Assembly: GCA_013152625.1 (NCBI GenBank)
Contig: JAADFY010000168.1
Span: 1-19,092 of the forward strand
Source of the DNA: Alphaproteobacteria bacterium
GTDB taxonomy: Bacteria > Pseudomonadota > Alphaproteobacteria > Rhizobiales > Devosiaceae
Direction of reading: 5' to 3'
Length of the DNA stretch: 19,092 nucleotides
The position numbers were made by a program, and so were the translations under genes. The notes under the pieces are model-generated. The model had not been told where the DNA came from, did no database searches, and saw only the letters and a list, made by a program, of their open reading frames with translations. Position 1 is the stretch's first letter. Each line of letters begins with the position of its first letter. Shown here piece by piece: positions 3,895-13,631 of this stretch.

Positions 3895-6800
3895 CTATTC
3901 GGCGGCGTCGCCCTCCACCTCGGCAGCTTCTTCGGACGGGCCGGTCAGCGCCGCGTTGCGCGCCGCCAGTTCCGTCTCAGCCCTGGCCCGGCGTTCAGCA
4001 AGAATGAGATCGTCGCGCTTGCCGGCCACCTGACGTATTTCGGTAATCATGGCGCCGGTACCGGCCGGGATCAGCCGACCAACAATGACATTCTCTTTCA
4101 GGCCCTCAAGCGTATCGCCTTTGCCGCTGACCGCGGCTTCGGTGAGCACCCGGGTGGTTTCCTGAAAGGAAGCCGCCGATATAAATGACCGGGTCTGCAA
4201 CGAGGCTTTGGTGATCCCTAAAAGAACCGGGCGGGCGGTGGCGGGTTTTTTCTTTTCGGAAAGGAGTTGCTCGTTGAGCACATCAAAATCGATCTTGTCG
4301 AGCTGCTCGTCCTTTAACAGCCCGCTGTCGCCAGGTTTGATGATCTCGACCTTTTGCAGCATCTGGCGAACGATCACCTCAATATGCTTGTCGTTGATCA
4401 AAACGCCTTGCAGCCGATAGACCTCCTGGATTTCATTGACCAGATATTTCGCCAGTTCCTCCACCCCTTTAATGGCCAGAATATCGTGGGGAGCCGGATT
4501 GCCATCCAGAATGTATTCCCCCAGTTCAATCTGATCGCCCTCTTGCAAATGGAACGGTTTGCCCTTGGGAATGAGGTATTCGGCCGTTTCGGCCCCCTCC
4601 TCGGCAGGCTCAATGATAATGCGGCGCTTGTTCTTGTAATCGCGTCCGAATTTGATCGTGCCATCGATCTCGGCGATGATTGCATGATCCTTGGGCCGCC
4701 GCGCTTCAAACAATTCCGCCACCCGCGGCAAACCGCCGGTGATGTCCTTGGTTTTTGCGCTCTCAAGCGGAATACGTGCGATCACGTCGCCGGGGGAGAC
4801 TTTCTCGCCTGGCTCCACCGAAATTACCGCATCGACGCTGAGCAGATAACGTGCCTCGCCGCCCCGGGCCAGTTTGGACACTTCATTGTCCTTGCCCAGA
4901 ACCGTCAGGGCCGGCTTGAGCCCGTCCCCGCGCGGGTTGGTCCGCCAGTCAATCACCAGCCGTTTGGTAAAGCCGGTGGTCTCGTCGGTCTGCTCCGACA
5001 CCGAAGTACCGTCCACCAGATCTTCAAACGCGGCAATACCGGCCACTTCGGAAATGATGGGACGGGTAAACGGATCCCATTCCGCCAGCCTGTCGCCACG
5101 CTTGACCATGTCCCCGTCATCCACCCGCAGCCGTGCGCCATGGTTAACCCGGTGACTGGCCCGCTCGTTGCCGTCCTCGTCGACAATGACAATGGCCAGG
5201 TTGCGGCCCATGGCTATGAGATTTTTCGAGGAATCCTTGACCAGATTGCGGTTGCGTATTTCCACCTTGCCCTCGGCCCCCGATTCCACGAACGAGGTAT
5301 CGACCACCTGCGCCGCCCCCCCGATATGGAAGGTCCGCATGGTAAGCTGGGTGCCCGGTTCACCGATGGACTGGGCGGCAATCACCCCCACAGCTTCACC
5401 AATGTTGACCGGAGTTCCCCGGGCCAGATCGCGCCCGTAACAGGCACCACACACCCCGGAGCGTAAATCGCAGGTCAGGGGCGAGCGAATGCGAACCGAA
5501 GCGACCTTGGCCGCCTCCACAAGCTCAACGTGGCTTTCCTCAATCAGAACGCCCCGGGCCACCAGCACTTCACCGCCTCCCGGCGCTACAATGTCGTCAG
5601 CGGCGGTGCGGCCCAGAATGCGCTGGCCAAGAGAAGCCACCACCTGTCCGCTATCGACAATCGGCTCCATGGTCAGGCCGGCCTTTGTGCCGCAATCGAC
5701 TTCGGTAATGATCGAATCCTGGGCCACATCCACCAGACGCCGGGTCAAATAGCCCGAGTTAGCGGTCTTGAGCGCGGTATCGGCCAGCCCTTTACGTGCA
5801 CCGTGGGTGGAGTTGAAATACTCCATCACGGTCAGGCCTTCCTTGAAGTTGGAGATCACCGGCGTTTCGATGATAGCTCCCGACGGCTTGACCATCAGGC
5901 CGCGCATGCCGGCAAGCTGCTTCATCTGGGCCGGAGAACCACGGGCTCCCGAATGGCTCATCATGAATACCGAGTTGATCGGTTTTTGCCGTTTGGTTAT
6001 CGGGTCATATTCCACCGAGGAAATGCGTTTCATCATTTCGTCGGCAACCTTGTCGCCACACTTGGCCCAGACATCGACAACCTTGTTGTATTTTTCGCCG
6101 TGGGTAATCAGGCCCTCATTGTACTGCTGTTCGAATTCCTCGACCTGGGCCCGGGTTTCCTCAACAATTTTGGTTTTGGTTTCCGGGATGACCATGTCAT
6201 CCTTGCCGAACGAAATACCGGCCTTGCAGGCCTGCTTGAAGCCCATGTCCATGATCCGGTCGCAGAATATGACCGTTTCCTTCTGCCCGCAGGCCCGATA
6301 GACGGTATCGATCATCGCCGAGATCTGTTTTTTGGTCATGATCTGGTTGCACACATCATACGGCACCGCCACATTGCGCGGCAGAATCTGGCCGATCATC
6401 ATCCGGCCCGGCGTCGTTTCGTAAATTTGCGAGACTTCATTGCCTTCGGCATCGATATTTTTGTGCCGGCCCCGAATTTTGGTGTGCAGCGTAATGACAC
6501 CGGCGGCAAGGGCGTGCTCCACCTCGCCCATATTGCCAAACGCCATGCCTTCGCCCGGTTCCCCTTCAGCCATGAGCGAGATGTAATACAGCCCCAGAAC
6601 AATATCCTGACTGGGCACGATGATCGGCTGACCATTGGCGGGGTGCAGGATGTTGTTGGTGGACATCATCAGCACCCGAGCTTCGAGCTGGGCCTCCAGT
6701 GAGAGCGGCACATGGACCGCCATCTGGTCGCCGTCGAAATCGGCATTGAAGGCGGTGCACACCAGCGGGTGAAGCTGGATCGCCTTGCCCTCGATCAGAA

Positions 6801-8124
6801 TGGGTTCAAAAGCCTGAATGCCCAGCCGGTGCAGGGTGGGTGCCCGATTGAGCAGAACCGGATGTTCCCGGATCACCTCGTCGAGAATATCCCACACTTC
6901 GGGGCGTTCTTTTTCCACCAGCTTTTTGGCCTGTTTGACCGTGGTCGACATGCCTTTGGCTTCCAGCCGCGAATAGATAAACGGCTTGAACAGCTCCAGG
7001 GCCATTTTTTTGGGTAAACCGCACTGATGCAGCATAAGTTCGGGGCCGACCGTGATCACCGAACGGCCGGAATAATCCACCCGCTTGCCCAAAAGGTTCT
7101 GCCGGAACCGGCCCTGTTTGCCTTTGAGCATATCCGACAGGGATTTAAGCGGCCGCTTGTTGGCCCCGGTAATGGTGCGCCCGCGACGGCCATTGTCGAA
7201 CAGGGCATCGACGGCTTCCTGCAGCATGCGCTTTTCATTGCGGATGATGATGTCGGGCGCCCGCAAATCAATCAGGCGCTTGAGCCGGTTGTTGCGGTTG
7301 ATCACCCGCCGGTAAAGGTCATTGAGATCGGAGGTGGCGAACCGGCCCCCGTCCAGGGGCACCAGGGGGCGCAACTCGGGCGGAATGACCGGCACTACGG
7401 TCATGATCATCCATTCGGGCTTGTTCCCCGAAACAATGAACTGCTCGACGATTTTAAGCCGTTTGGCCAGCTTTTTCGGTTTTAGTTCGGTGGTGGATTC
7501 GGCAATTTCGACCCGGAGGTCCACCGCCAGTTTTTCCAGATCGAGGGCCTTGAGCATTTCCCGTACCGCTTCGGCGCCGATCTGGGCGGTAAAGCTGTCG
7601 CCGCCAAACTCGTCCTGGGCGTCCAGAAATTCCTCTTCCGAAAGCAACTGATGCAACGCAAACGGGGTTAACCCGGGTTCCAGCACCACATAGCTTTCAA
7701 AATAAAGGATCCGCTCCACGTCCTTGAGCGCCGTGTCTAAAAGCTGGGCGATGCGCGACGGCAGGGATTTCAGAAACCAGATATGGGCCACCGGCGCCGC
7801 CAGCTCGATATGACCCATGCGCTCGCGCCGTACCCGGGAAAGGGTTACCTCAACGCCGCATTTTTCGCAGATCACGCCTTTGAATTTCATCCGCTTGTAT
7901 TTGCCGCACAGGCATTCATAGTCCTTTTGCGGGCCGAAAATACGCGAGCAGAACAGTCCGTCACGCTCGGGCTTGAACGTGCGATAATTGATGGTCTCGG
8001 GCTTTTTGATCTCGCCAAACGACCAGGACAGGATTTTCTCCGGGCTGGCGATATTGATCTTGATCTGATCGAACGTTTGCGCCTGAGCCTGCGGATTGAA
8101 CAGATCCAAAACCTGATGGTTCAT
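3895..8124 (-). CDS. rpoC: DNA-directed RNA polymerase subunit beta-prime (1409 aa)
   Basis: Largest catalytic subunit of RNA polymerase. The N-terminal zinc finger has Cys71, Cys73, Cys86 and Cys89 (CLCGKYKRMKFKGVICEKCG). The metal-A catalytic motif NADFDGDQMAVH is at 460-471, with Asp462, Asp464 and Asp466. The bridge helix (GLADTALKTANSGYLTRR) is near 779-796. The second zinc site is Cys811, Cys885, Cys892 and Cys895. The trigger loop (GEPGTQLTMRTFHIGGA) is near 921-937. Length is normal for Alphaproteobacteria. AAGGAG is 7 bases before the ATG at 8124. It is last in the cluster, 94 bases after rpoB and surely co-transcribed with it, and ends at the bidirectional terminator. The C-terminus is acidic (EEAAEVEGDAAE). 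No frame damage or missing residue is visible. Confidence 0.99.
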   Translation of the reverse strand: MNHQVLDLFNPQAQAQTFDQIKINIASPEKILSWSFGEIKKPETINYRTFKPERDGLFCSRIFGPQKDYECLCGKYKRMKFKGVICEKCGVEVTLSRVRRERMGHIELAAPVAHIWFLKSLPSRIAQLLDTALKDVERILYFESYVVLEPGLTPFALHQLLSEEEFLDAQDEFGGDSFTAQIGAEAVREMLKALDLEKLAVDLRVEIAESTTELKPKKLAKRLKIVEQFIVSGNKPEWMIMTVVPVIPPELRPLVPLDGGRFATSDLNDLYRRVINRNNRLKRLIDLRAPDIIIRNEKRMLQEAVDALFDNGRRGRTITGANKRPLKSLSDMLKGKQGRFRQNLLGKRVDYSGRSVITVGPELMLHQCGLPKKMALELFKPFIYSRLEAKGMSTTVKQAKKLVEKERPEVWDILDEVIREHPVLLNRAPTLHRLGIQAFEPILIEGKAIQLHPLVCTAFNADFDGDQMAVHVPLSLEAQLEARVLMMSTNNILHPANGQPIIVPSQDIVLGLYYISLMAEGEPGEGMAFGNMGEVEHALAAGVITLHTKIRGRHKNIDAEGNEVSQIYETTPGRMMIGQILPRNVAVPYDVCNQIMTKKQISAMIDTVYRACGQKETVIFCDRIMDMGFKQACKAGISFGKDDMVIPETKTKIVEETRAQVEEFEQQYNEGLITHGEKYNKVVDVWAKCGDKVADEMMKRISSVEYDPITKRQKPINSVFMMSHSGARGSPAQMKQLAGMRGLMVKPSGAIIETPVISNFKEGLTVMEYFNSTHGARKGLADTALKTANSGYLTRRLVDVAQDSIITEVDCGTKAGLTMEPIVDSGQVVASLGQRILGRTAADDIVAPGGGEVLVARGVLIEESHVELVEAAKVASVRIRSPLTCDLRSGVCGACYGRDLARGTPVNIGEAVGVIAAQSIGEPGTQLTMRTFHIGGAAQVVDTSFVESGAEGKVEIRNRNLVKDSSKNLIAMGRNLAIVIVDEDGNERASHRVNHGARLRVDDGDMVKRGDRLAEWDPFTRPIISEVAGIAAFEDLVDGTSVSEQTDETTGFTKRLVIDWRTNPRGDGLKPALTVLGKDNEVSKLARGGEARYLLSVDAVISVEPGEKVSPGDVIARIPLESAKTKDITGGLPRVAELFEARRPKDHAIIAEIDGTIKFGRDYKNKRRIIIEPAEEGAETAEYLIPKGKPFHLQEGDQIELGEYILDGNPAPHDILAIKGVEELAKYLVNEIQEVYRLQGVLINDKHIEVIVRQMLQKVEIIKPGDSGLLKDEQLDKIDFDVLNEQLLSEKKKPATARPVLLGITKASLQTRSFISAASFQETTRVLTEAAVSGKGDTLEGLKENVIVGRLIPAGTGAMITEIRQVAGKRDDLILAERRARAETELAARNAALTGPSEEAAEVEGDAAE

Positions 8125-8218
8125 TTAAGTTCTCCTTGGTTGCGACGTTTGGAGGTTGAGCGTCAGCCTCTACCCCTTGTCGCAGGGGGAAATATATCGG
8201 ATTGCGGGTCGGGCGCGG

Positions 8219-11200
8219 CTATTCAGCCGCGTCCGCAGGCGGCACATGGCCGATCTCACCGGGCAGGATATGGTCGTGATCGGTGTCTTCTTCGTCCTGG
8301 CTGAGTTCCACATTCAGGCCTAGCGAGCGGATTTCCTTGACCAGAACGTTAAAGCTCTCCGGTATTCCTGCCTCGAATGTGTCATCGCCCCGCACAATGG
8401 CCTCATAGACCTTGGTCCGGCCGGCCACGTCGTCTGATTTAACGGTGAGCATTTCCTGCAAGGTGTAAGCAGCGCCATAGGCTTCCAGCGCCCAGACCTC
8501 CATTTCACCAAACCGCTGCCCGCCAAACTGGGCCTTGCCGCCCAAAGGCTGCTGGGTGACCAGCGAATAGGGCCCGATGGACCTTGCGTGGATCTTGTCG
8601 TCCACCAGGTGATGCAGCTTAAGCATATAAATGTAGCCAACCGTTACATCCCGGTCGAATTCCTCGCCGGTTCTCCCGTCAATGAGCCGCGATTGCCCGG
8701 TGCCGGAATATCCGGCAAGTTCGAGCATATCGACAACATCGGCTTCCTTGGCCCCGTCAAAAACCGGGGTGGAAATGGATATGCCCCGGCTTAAATGCTC
8801 CGCCAGTAGAACCAGCCCGTCATCGTCCAGATTGCTGACAAACTCGTCCTTGCCGAAAATGGTGTCGATCTCCTTGCGAATGGGTTTGATCGCACCATCG
8901 GCCTGATAGGCTTCATAAAGGGCGCCGATCTTGCGGCCCATACCGGCACAGGCCCAACCCAGATGGGTCTCAAGGATCTGCCCCACATTCATGCGCGAAG
9001 GCACGCCGAGCGGATTAAGCACAATATCGACCGGGGTGCCGTCCTCGAGGTGCGGCATGTCCTCCACCGGCATGATCCGTGACACCACGCCCTTGTTGCC
9101 ATGGCGCCCGGCCATCTTGTCGCCGGACTGGATCTTGCGCTTGGTGGCCACAAAAACCTTGACGGTTTTCATTACCCCCGGCGGAAGTTCGTCCCCGCGC
9201 TGCAATTTATCGACCTTGTCGATAAAGCGCTGTTCAAGCTGTTTGCGGCTGTCGTCATACTGGGTCTGCAGGGCCTCGCTCTCGGCCATGACCTTGTCGT
9301 CATCGACGGCAAACTGCCACCATCTCGAACGGGGATGATTGGAAAATACCGCATCGTTAAGCTTAGTGCCGGCCAGGTAGTTTTTCGGACCGGCGGTTGC
9401 CGCTTTGCCAAACAGCATTTCTTTCAACCGGGCATAAACATTCCGGTCCAGAATGGACTGCTCATCGTCCCGGTCCTTGGCCAGACGCTCGATTTCCTCG
9501 CGCTCGATGGCCATGGCCCGCTCGTCTTTGTCGATGCCGTGACGATTGAACACCCGCACTTCCACGACCGTTCCCGCATCCCCGGGGGGGACCCGCAGCG
9601 AGGTGTCGCGCACGTCGGAAGCCTTTTCGCCAAAAATGGCGCGCAGCAGTTTTTCTTCCGGCGTCATGGGGCTTTCGCCCTTGGGCGTAATCTTGCCCAC
9701 CAGAATTTCGCCTGCCTCGACCTCGGCCCCGATATGAACGATACCGGCCTCGTCGAGGTTTCTTAACGCTTCCTCGGAAACATTGGGAATATCCCGGGTG
9801 ATTTCCTCAGGGCCCAGCTTGGTATCGCGGGCATTGACCTCGTATTCCTCAATATGGATTGAGGAAAACACATCATCTTTGACAATGCGCTCGCTTAAAA
9901 GGATCGAGTCCTCGAAATTGTACCCGTTCCACGGCATGAACGCCACCAGCACATTGCGCCCCAGGGCCAGATCCCCCAGTTCGGTGGAAGGTCCGTCAGC
10001 AACAATGTCCCCCGCCAGCACATGATCGCCCACCACAACCAGCGGCCGCTGGTTGATGCAGGTGGACTGGTTGGAACGCTGGAACTTCATCAGGTTGTAG
10101 ATATCGACGCCGGATTTCGAGGCATCGGTTTCCTCGGTGGCCCGAATGACGATCCGGGTGGAATCCACCTGATCGACAATGCCGGAGCGTTTCGCAACGA
10201 TGGCGGCGCCGGAGTCCCGGGCCACCACCGCTTCCATGCCCGTGCCGACAAACGGCGCCTCGGCCCGCAACAGCGGCACCGCCTGGCGCTGCATGTTCGA
10301 GCCCATCAGCGCCCGGTTGGCGTCGTCGTTTTCCAGAAACGGAATGAGCGATGCCGCAACAGAAACGAGCTGCTTGGGTGACACGTCCATTAAATCAATG
10401 GTTTCCCGGGGCGAAAGCATGACTTCCCCTCCGTGGCGTGCGGTCACCAGATCGTTGATGAACTCGCCCTTGTCGTTAATCCTGGCATTGGCCTGGGCCA
10501 CATAATGCCTGGCCTCTTCCATGGCCGACAAATAGACCACATTGTCGGAAACCTTGCCCTTGGAAACCGTACGATAGGGGGTTTCGATAAACCCGTATTT
10601 GTTGACCCGCGCGAAAGTCGCCAGGGAGTTGATCAGGCCGATATTCGGACCCTCCGGGGTTTCAATCGGGCAGATCCGGCCATAATGGGTGGGATGCACA
10701 TCGCGCACCTCGAAGCCGGCCCGTTCCCGGGTCAGCCCCCCCGGCCCAAGCGCCGAAAGACGCCGCTTGTGGGTGATTTCCGACAGGGGATTGGTCTGAT
10801 CCATGAACTGGGACAACTGCGAAGAGCCGAAAAACTCACGCACCGCCGCCGCCGCCGGTTTGGCATTGATCAGGTCCTGGGGCATGACCGTATCGATTTC
10901 CACCGAGGACATACGTTCCTTGATGGCCCGCTCCATGCGCAACAGGCCCAGCCGGTACTGATTTTCCATCAGTTCGCCCACTGAACGCACCCGCCGGTTG
11001 CCCAGATTGTCGATGTCGTCGATTTCGCCACGCCCGTCGCGCAGATTGACCAGAGTGCGCAAGACTTCGACGATATCTTCCTTGCGCAAAACACGCACAC
11101 TGTCTTCAGCCTTGATGTCCAGACGCATGTTCATCTTGACCCGGCCGACCGCGGAAAGATCATAGCGCTCCCTGTCGAAAAACAGCGACTTGAACATCGC

Positions 11201-12370
11201 TTCAGCCGTCTCGATGGTGGGCGGTTCGCCCGGCCGCATGACACGGTAAATGTCAAACAGCGCGTCCTCCCGGCTTTCGTTCTTGTCCAGCGCCAGGGTA
11301 TTGCGCAAATAGGCGCCGATGGTCACATGGTCGATGTCGAGCATCGACAGTTCGTCGTACTCAAGCTCCTTGAGCTTTTCCAGCAGCACTTCGTCGATTT
11401 CATCGCCGGCCTCGGCGTGAATTTCCCCGGTGTCCATGTTCATCAGGTCACCGGCGATATACATGCCGTAAAGTTCTTCATCACCGACCAGAAGATGGGT
11501 CAATCCGCCGTCGGCCAGTTTTTTCGCGTTGCGGGCCGAAAGCTTCTTGCCCGCCTCCAGCACCACCTTGCCGCTTTCAGCGTCAATCAGGTCCCGGGTG
11601 GGTTTTACGCCCCGCATTTTCTCCCACACATAAGGCTTGCGCCAGCCGTCCTTGGCCCGGGCGAAAACAATGGTATTGTAATAGGTGTCGAGGATTTCCT
11701 CGGCATCCATGCCCAGGGCCTTGAGCAGGGAAGTCACCGGGATTTTGCGCCGCCGGTCAATACGGGCGAACACGATATCCTTGGGATCGAACTCAATGTC
11801 GAGCCACGACCCACGATAGGGAATAATCCGGGCGGCAAACAGCAATTTGCCTGAGGAATGGGTCTTGCCCTTGTCGTGATCGAAAAACACCCCGGGCGAA
11901 CGGTGCATCTGCGAAACGATCACCCGTTCGGTGCCGTTGACGATAAACGTGCCGTTCAGGGTCATGAACGGCATATCGCCCATGTAAACGTCTTGTTCCT
12001 TGATGTCCTTGACCGAGCGGGCGCCGGTTTCCTCGTCCACTTCAAATACGATCAGGCGCAGCGTGACTTTGAGCGGCGCTGCAAAGGTCATGTCGCGCTG
12101 GCGGCACTCATCCACGTCGTATTTGGGTTTTTCAAACACGTAAGACACGAAATCAAGCGACGCGGTATTGGCAAAATCCGCGATCGGAAATACCGATTTG
12201 AATACCGCCTGCAATCCCTGATTATCACGCCCGCCTTTTGGCGGTTCAACAATCAAAAACTGATCATAAGAAGCCTTTTGAACCTCGATCAGGTTTGGCA
12301 TTTCGATCACTTCGCGAATGGAGCCAAAGCTCTTGCGAATTTTGCGACGACCATTGTAGGTGGTGGTCAT
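8219..12370 (-). CDS. rpoB: DNA-directed RNA polymerase subunit beta (1383 aa)
   Basis: Second large RNA polymerase subunit, lining the active-site cleft. The N-terminus NGRRKIRKSFG with EMPNLIEVQKASYDQF is typical of alphaproteobacterial RpoB. The rifampicin-binding cluster near 515-545 (SSQLSQFMDQTNP, SEITHKRRLSALGPGG) keeps the wild-type residues equivalent to E. coli D516, H526 and S531, so no resistance mutation is seen at those positions. The C-terminal part has AQFGGQRFGEMEVWALEAYGA. Two ATG codons are six bases apart (12376 and 12370). I prefer 12370 because GGACGG is 8 bases before it and only 2 before the other; the choice changes two residues. It lies about 290 bases after rplL, with hairpins between, and is followed by rpoC. 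Length is usual for the class. Confidence 0.98.
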   Translation of the reverse strand: MTTTYNGRRKIRKSFGSIREVIEMPNLIEVQKASYDQFLIVEPPKGGRDNQGLQAVFKSVFPIADFANTASLDFVSYVFEKPKYDVDECRQRDMTFAAPLKVTLRLIVFEVDEETGARSVKDIKEQDVYMGDMPFMTLNGTFIVNGTERVIVSQMHRSPGVFFDHDKGKTHSSGKLLFAARIIPYRGSWLDIEFDPKDIVFARIDRRRKIPVTSLLKALGMDAEEILDTYYNTIVFARAKDGWRKPYVWEKMRGVKPTRDLIDAESGKVVLEAGKKLSARNAKKLADGGLTHLLVGDEELYGMYIAGDLMNMDTGEIHAEAGDEIDEVLLEKLKELEYDELSMLDIDHVTIGAYLRNTLALDKNESREDALFDIYRVMRPGEPPTIETAEAMFKSLFFDRERYDLSAVGRVKMNMRLDIKAEDSVRVLRKEDIVEVLRTLVNLRDGRGEIDDIDNLGNRRVRSVGELMENQYRLGLLRMERAIKERMSSVEIDTVMPQDLINAKPAAAAVREFFGSSQLSQFMDQTNPLSEITHKRRLSALGPGGLTRERAGFEVRDVHPTHYGRICPIETPEGPNIGLINSLATFARVNKYGFIETPYRTVSKGKVSDNVVYLSAMEEARHYVAQANARINDKGEFINDLVTARHGGEVMLSPRETIDLMDVSPKQLVSVAASLIPFLENDDANRALMGSNMQRQAVPLLRAEAPFVGTGMEAVVARDSGAAIVAKRSGIVDQVDSTRIVIRATEETDASKSGVDIYNLMKFQRSNQSTCINQRPLVVVGDHVLAGDIVADGPSTELGDLALGRNVLVAFMPWNGYNFEDSILLSERIVKDDVFSSIHIEEYEVNARDTKLGPEEITRDIPNVSEEALRNLDEAGIVHIGAEVEAGEILVGKITPKGESPMTPEEKLLRAIFGEKASDVRDTSLRVPPGDAGTVVEVRVFNRHGIDKDERAMAIEREEIERLAKDRDDEQSILDRNVYARLKEMLFGKAATAGPKNYLAGTKLNDAVFSNHPRSRWWQFAVDDDKVMAESEALQTQYDDSRKQLEQRFIDKVDKLQRGDELPPGVMKTVKVFVATKRKIQSGDKMAGRHGNKGVVSRIMPVEDMPHLEDGTPVDIVLNPLGVPSRMNVGQILETHLGWACAGMGRKIGALYEAYQADGAIKPIRKEIDTIFGKDEFVSNLDDDGLVLLAEHLSRGISISTPVFDGAKEADVVDMLELAGYSGTGQSRLIDGRTGEEFDRDVTVGYIYMLKLHHLVDDKIHARSIGPYSLVTQQPLGGKAQFGGQRFGEMEVWALEAYGAAYTLQEMLTVKSDDVAGRTKVYEAIVRGDDTFEAGIPESFNVLVKEIRSLGLNVELSQDEEDTDHDHILPGEIGHVPPADAAE

Positions 12371-12536
12371 GTGCATTCCCGTCCGTTTTTCATGAATGTA
12401 CAGTGCCTTGCGCCTTCGCCCGCAATGCCGTGAAGGCGCTGCGACCGATGGAAAATTTCGGTAAAGGCAAGTGTCCGAAAAGCCGACAATCAGCCGGCGG
12501 CTCTTGGGACATCAGCCCGACAAGTCAAATTACCCG

Positions 12537-12562
12537 CCCCCGCAAACCGGGGGGCCTTTTTT
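12537..12562 (+). terminator. Hairpin and T-run facing against the operon, rplL-rpoB gap
   Basis: Read on the plus strand, CCCCCG, a short CAAAC loop and CGGGGG are followed by GCC and TTTTTT: an intrinsic terminator for transcription opposite to rpoB. On the coding strand the same hairpin has its T-run partner in front, so it would fold without terminating. It could block antisense transcripts or act as a processing structure in the rplL-rpoB mRNA. Confidence 0.45.
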
Positions 12563-12619
12563 GGCTGTCGCAACCCCCGGGGCCGCGCCAACCTGATTTT
12601 TGCCCCAGAAGGGCGAACG

Positions 12620-12653
12620 CCGGGCGGTCGGGCTGAAAACCCGAACCACCCGG
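12620..12653 (-). promoter_or_regulatory. Strong mRNA hairpin just after the rplL stop
   Basis: Minus strand: CCGGGTGGTTCGGG pairs with CCCGACCGCCCGG (about 13 pairs, one bulge) starting six bases after the rplL stop. No T-run follows, so it is not a full terminator. In E. coli the rplL-rpoB gap carries an attenuator and an RNase III site that lower rpoB relative to rplL; a similar role here is inference. Confidence 0.5.
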
Positions 12654-12659
12654 ATCGTT

Positions 12660-13043
12660 TTATTTCAGCTCGGCGGAAGCGCCTGCGGCTTCCAGTTTTG
12701 CTTTAAGTTCTTCAGCTTCGGATTTGGAAACCGCTTCTTTTACCGTCTTGGGTGCGCCATCAACCAAATCTTTGGCCTCTTTGAGGCCCAGACCGGTGAT
12801 CGCACGAACTTCCTTGATCACATTGATCTTTTTCTCGCCGAACGAGGTCAGGATCACATCGAATTCGGTCTGTTCTTCGACAGCTTCGGCCGCCCCGGCA
12901 CCCGCGGCACCCCCGGCGGCGGCAACCGCTACCGGCGCGGCGGCGGAAACGCCCCATTTTTCTTCCAGCATCTTTGAAAGTTCGGATGCCTCGAGCACGG
13001 TCAGGCCCGATAGTTCGTCGACGATTTTAGCTAAGTCAGCCAT
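12660..13043 (-). CDS. rplL: 50S ribosomal protein L7/L12 (127 aa)
   Basis: Multicopy stalk protein that binds L10 and recruits translation factors. The N-terminal dimerisation domain (MADLAKIVDELSGLTVLEASELSKMLEEKWG, residues 1-31) is followed by an Ala/Gly/Pro-rich hinge (about 32-56). The C-terminal factor-binding domain has EKKINVIKEVR and GLGLKEAKDLVDGAPK, then a helix to the end. Length is standard. GAGGAA lies 5 bases before the ATG at 13043. It follows rplJ by 69 bases and precedes rpoB; the gap to rpoB carries hairpins that could set the high L12-to-polymerase ratio. Confidence 0.99.
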   Translation of the reverse strand: MADLAKIVDELSGLTVLEASELSKMLEEKWGVSAAAPVAVAAAGGAAGAGAAEAVEEQTEFDVILTSFGEKKINVIKEVRAITGLGLKEAKDLVDGAPKTVKEAVSKSEAEELKAKLEAAGASAELK

Positions 13044-13112
13044 TTTATTCCTCGTATATGTTTCGGTTTGAACTGTTTATGGATGTTGCACTTTGCGCTT
13101 TGATTTTGGCGC

Positions 13113-13631
13113 CTAAGCCGCTGCACCCTCTTTTGAATAGGCCGAAATGACCCGGGCCACCTGTCCGCCCGGAGCCTGAACCACGGATGCGATCTTGGCC
13201 GCAGGCCGCGTGAGCAGCCCCGCGATCATGGCCCGCAATTCGTCCATGGAGGGCAGTCTGGCAAGTTCCTCGACGCCTTGAACGTCCAGTCCGGTCGCCC
13301 CCATCGCCCCGCCCAGGATCTCGAAATTCGAGTTCTTCTTGGCGAATGCCGACGCCACTTTTGGCGCCGTTATGGGATCGTTTGAAAAGGCCAGTACTGT
13401 AGGACCCGTCAGAAGGTCCGAAAAGTCTGCCACATCGGTATTCTTGAGAGCGCGCTTGGCAAGGCGGTTTTTCGCGACCTTGACCTGTCCGCCCGCCGCA
13501 CGCATCTGCACGCGCAGATCTTCCATGTCGGCGACAGTCAGGCCCTTGTTGTGGGCGACAACAATGGCACCGGAGGCGGAGAACGCCTCCTGCATTGCTG
13601 CGACCAGCTCGCGTTTTTGGGCTCTTTCCAA
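13113..13631 (-). CDS. rplJ: 50S ribosomal protein L10, TTG start (172 aa)
   Basis: Stalk base protein that anchors L7/L12 dimers to 23S rRNA and in many bacteria represses its own operon. An upstream ATG at 13682 would add 17 residues (MATGSGTGF) unlike any L10. I place the start at TTG (13631-13629): GGAG lies 7 bases before it, and it gives MERAQKRELVAAMQEAF, matching the usual alphaproteobacterial L10 N-terminus and length of 172. The conserved GLTVADMEDLRVQMRAAGGQVKVAKN follows. The C-terminal helix that binds L12 is near 140-165. A 365-base leader precedes it and rplL follows after 69 bases. Confidence 0.96.
   Translation of the reverse strand: MERAQKRELVAAMQEAFSASGAIVVAHNKGLTVADMEDLRVQMRAAGGQVKVAKNRLAKRALKNTDVADFSDLLTGPTVLAFSNDPITAPKVASAFAKKNSNFEILGGAMGATGLDVQGVEELARLPSMDELRAMIAGLLTRPAAKIASVVQAPGGQVARVISAYSKEGAAA

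Noticed and set aside
4354..6702. Long plus-strand open frames (370 and 390 codons) across rpoC
   Set aside because: They lie antisense to an intact rpoC with every expected motif. Frames like this arise from codon bias in GC-rich coding DNA, and their translations show no family features.
10700..10830. Rifampicin-resistance mutation in rpoB
   Set aside because: The residues equivalent to D516, H526 and S531 are wild type. The Thr in FMDQTNP is, as I recall, normal for Alphaproteobacteria.
9101..12433. Several plus-strand open frames of 120-220 codons across rpoB
   Set aside because: Antisense shadows of rpoB, with no ribosome-binding sites or recognisable domains.
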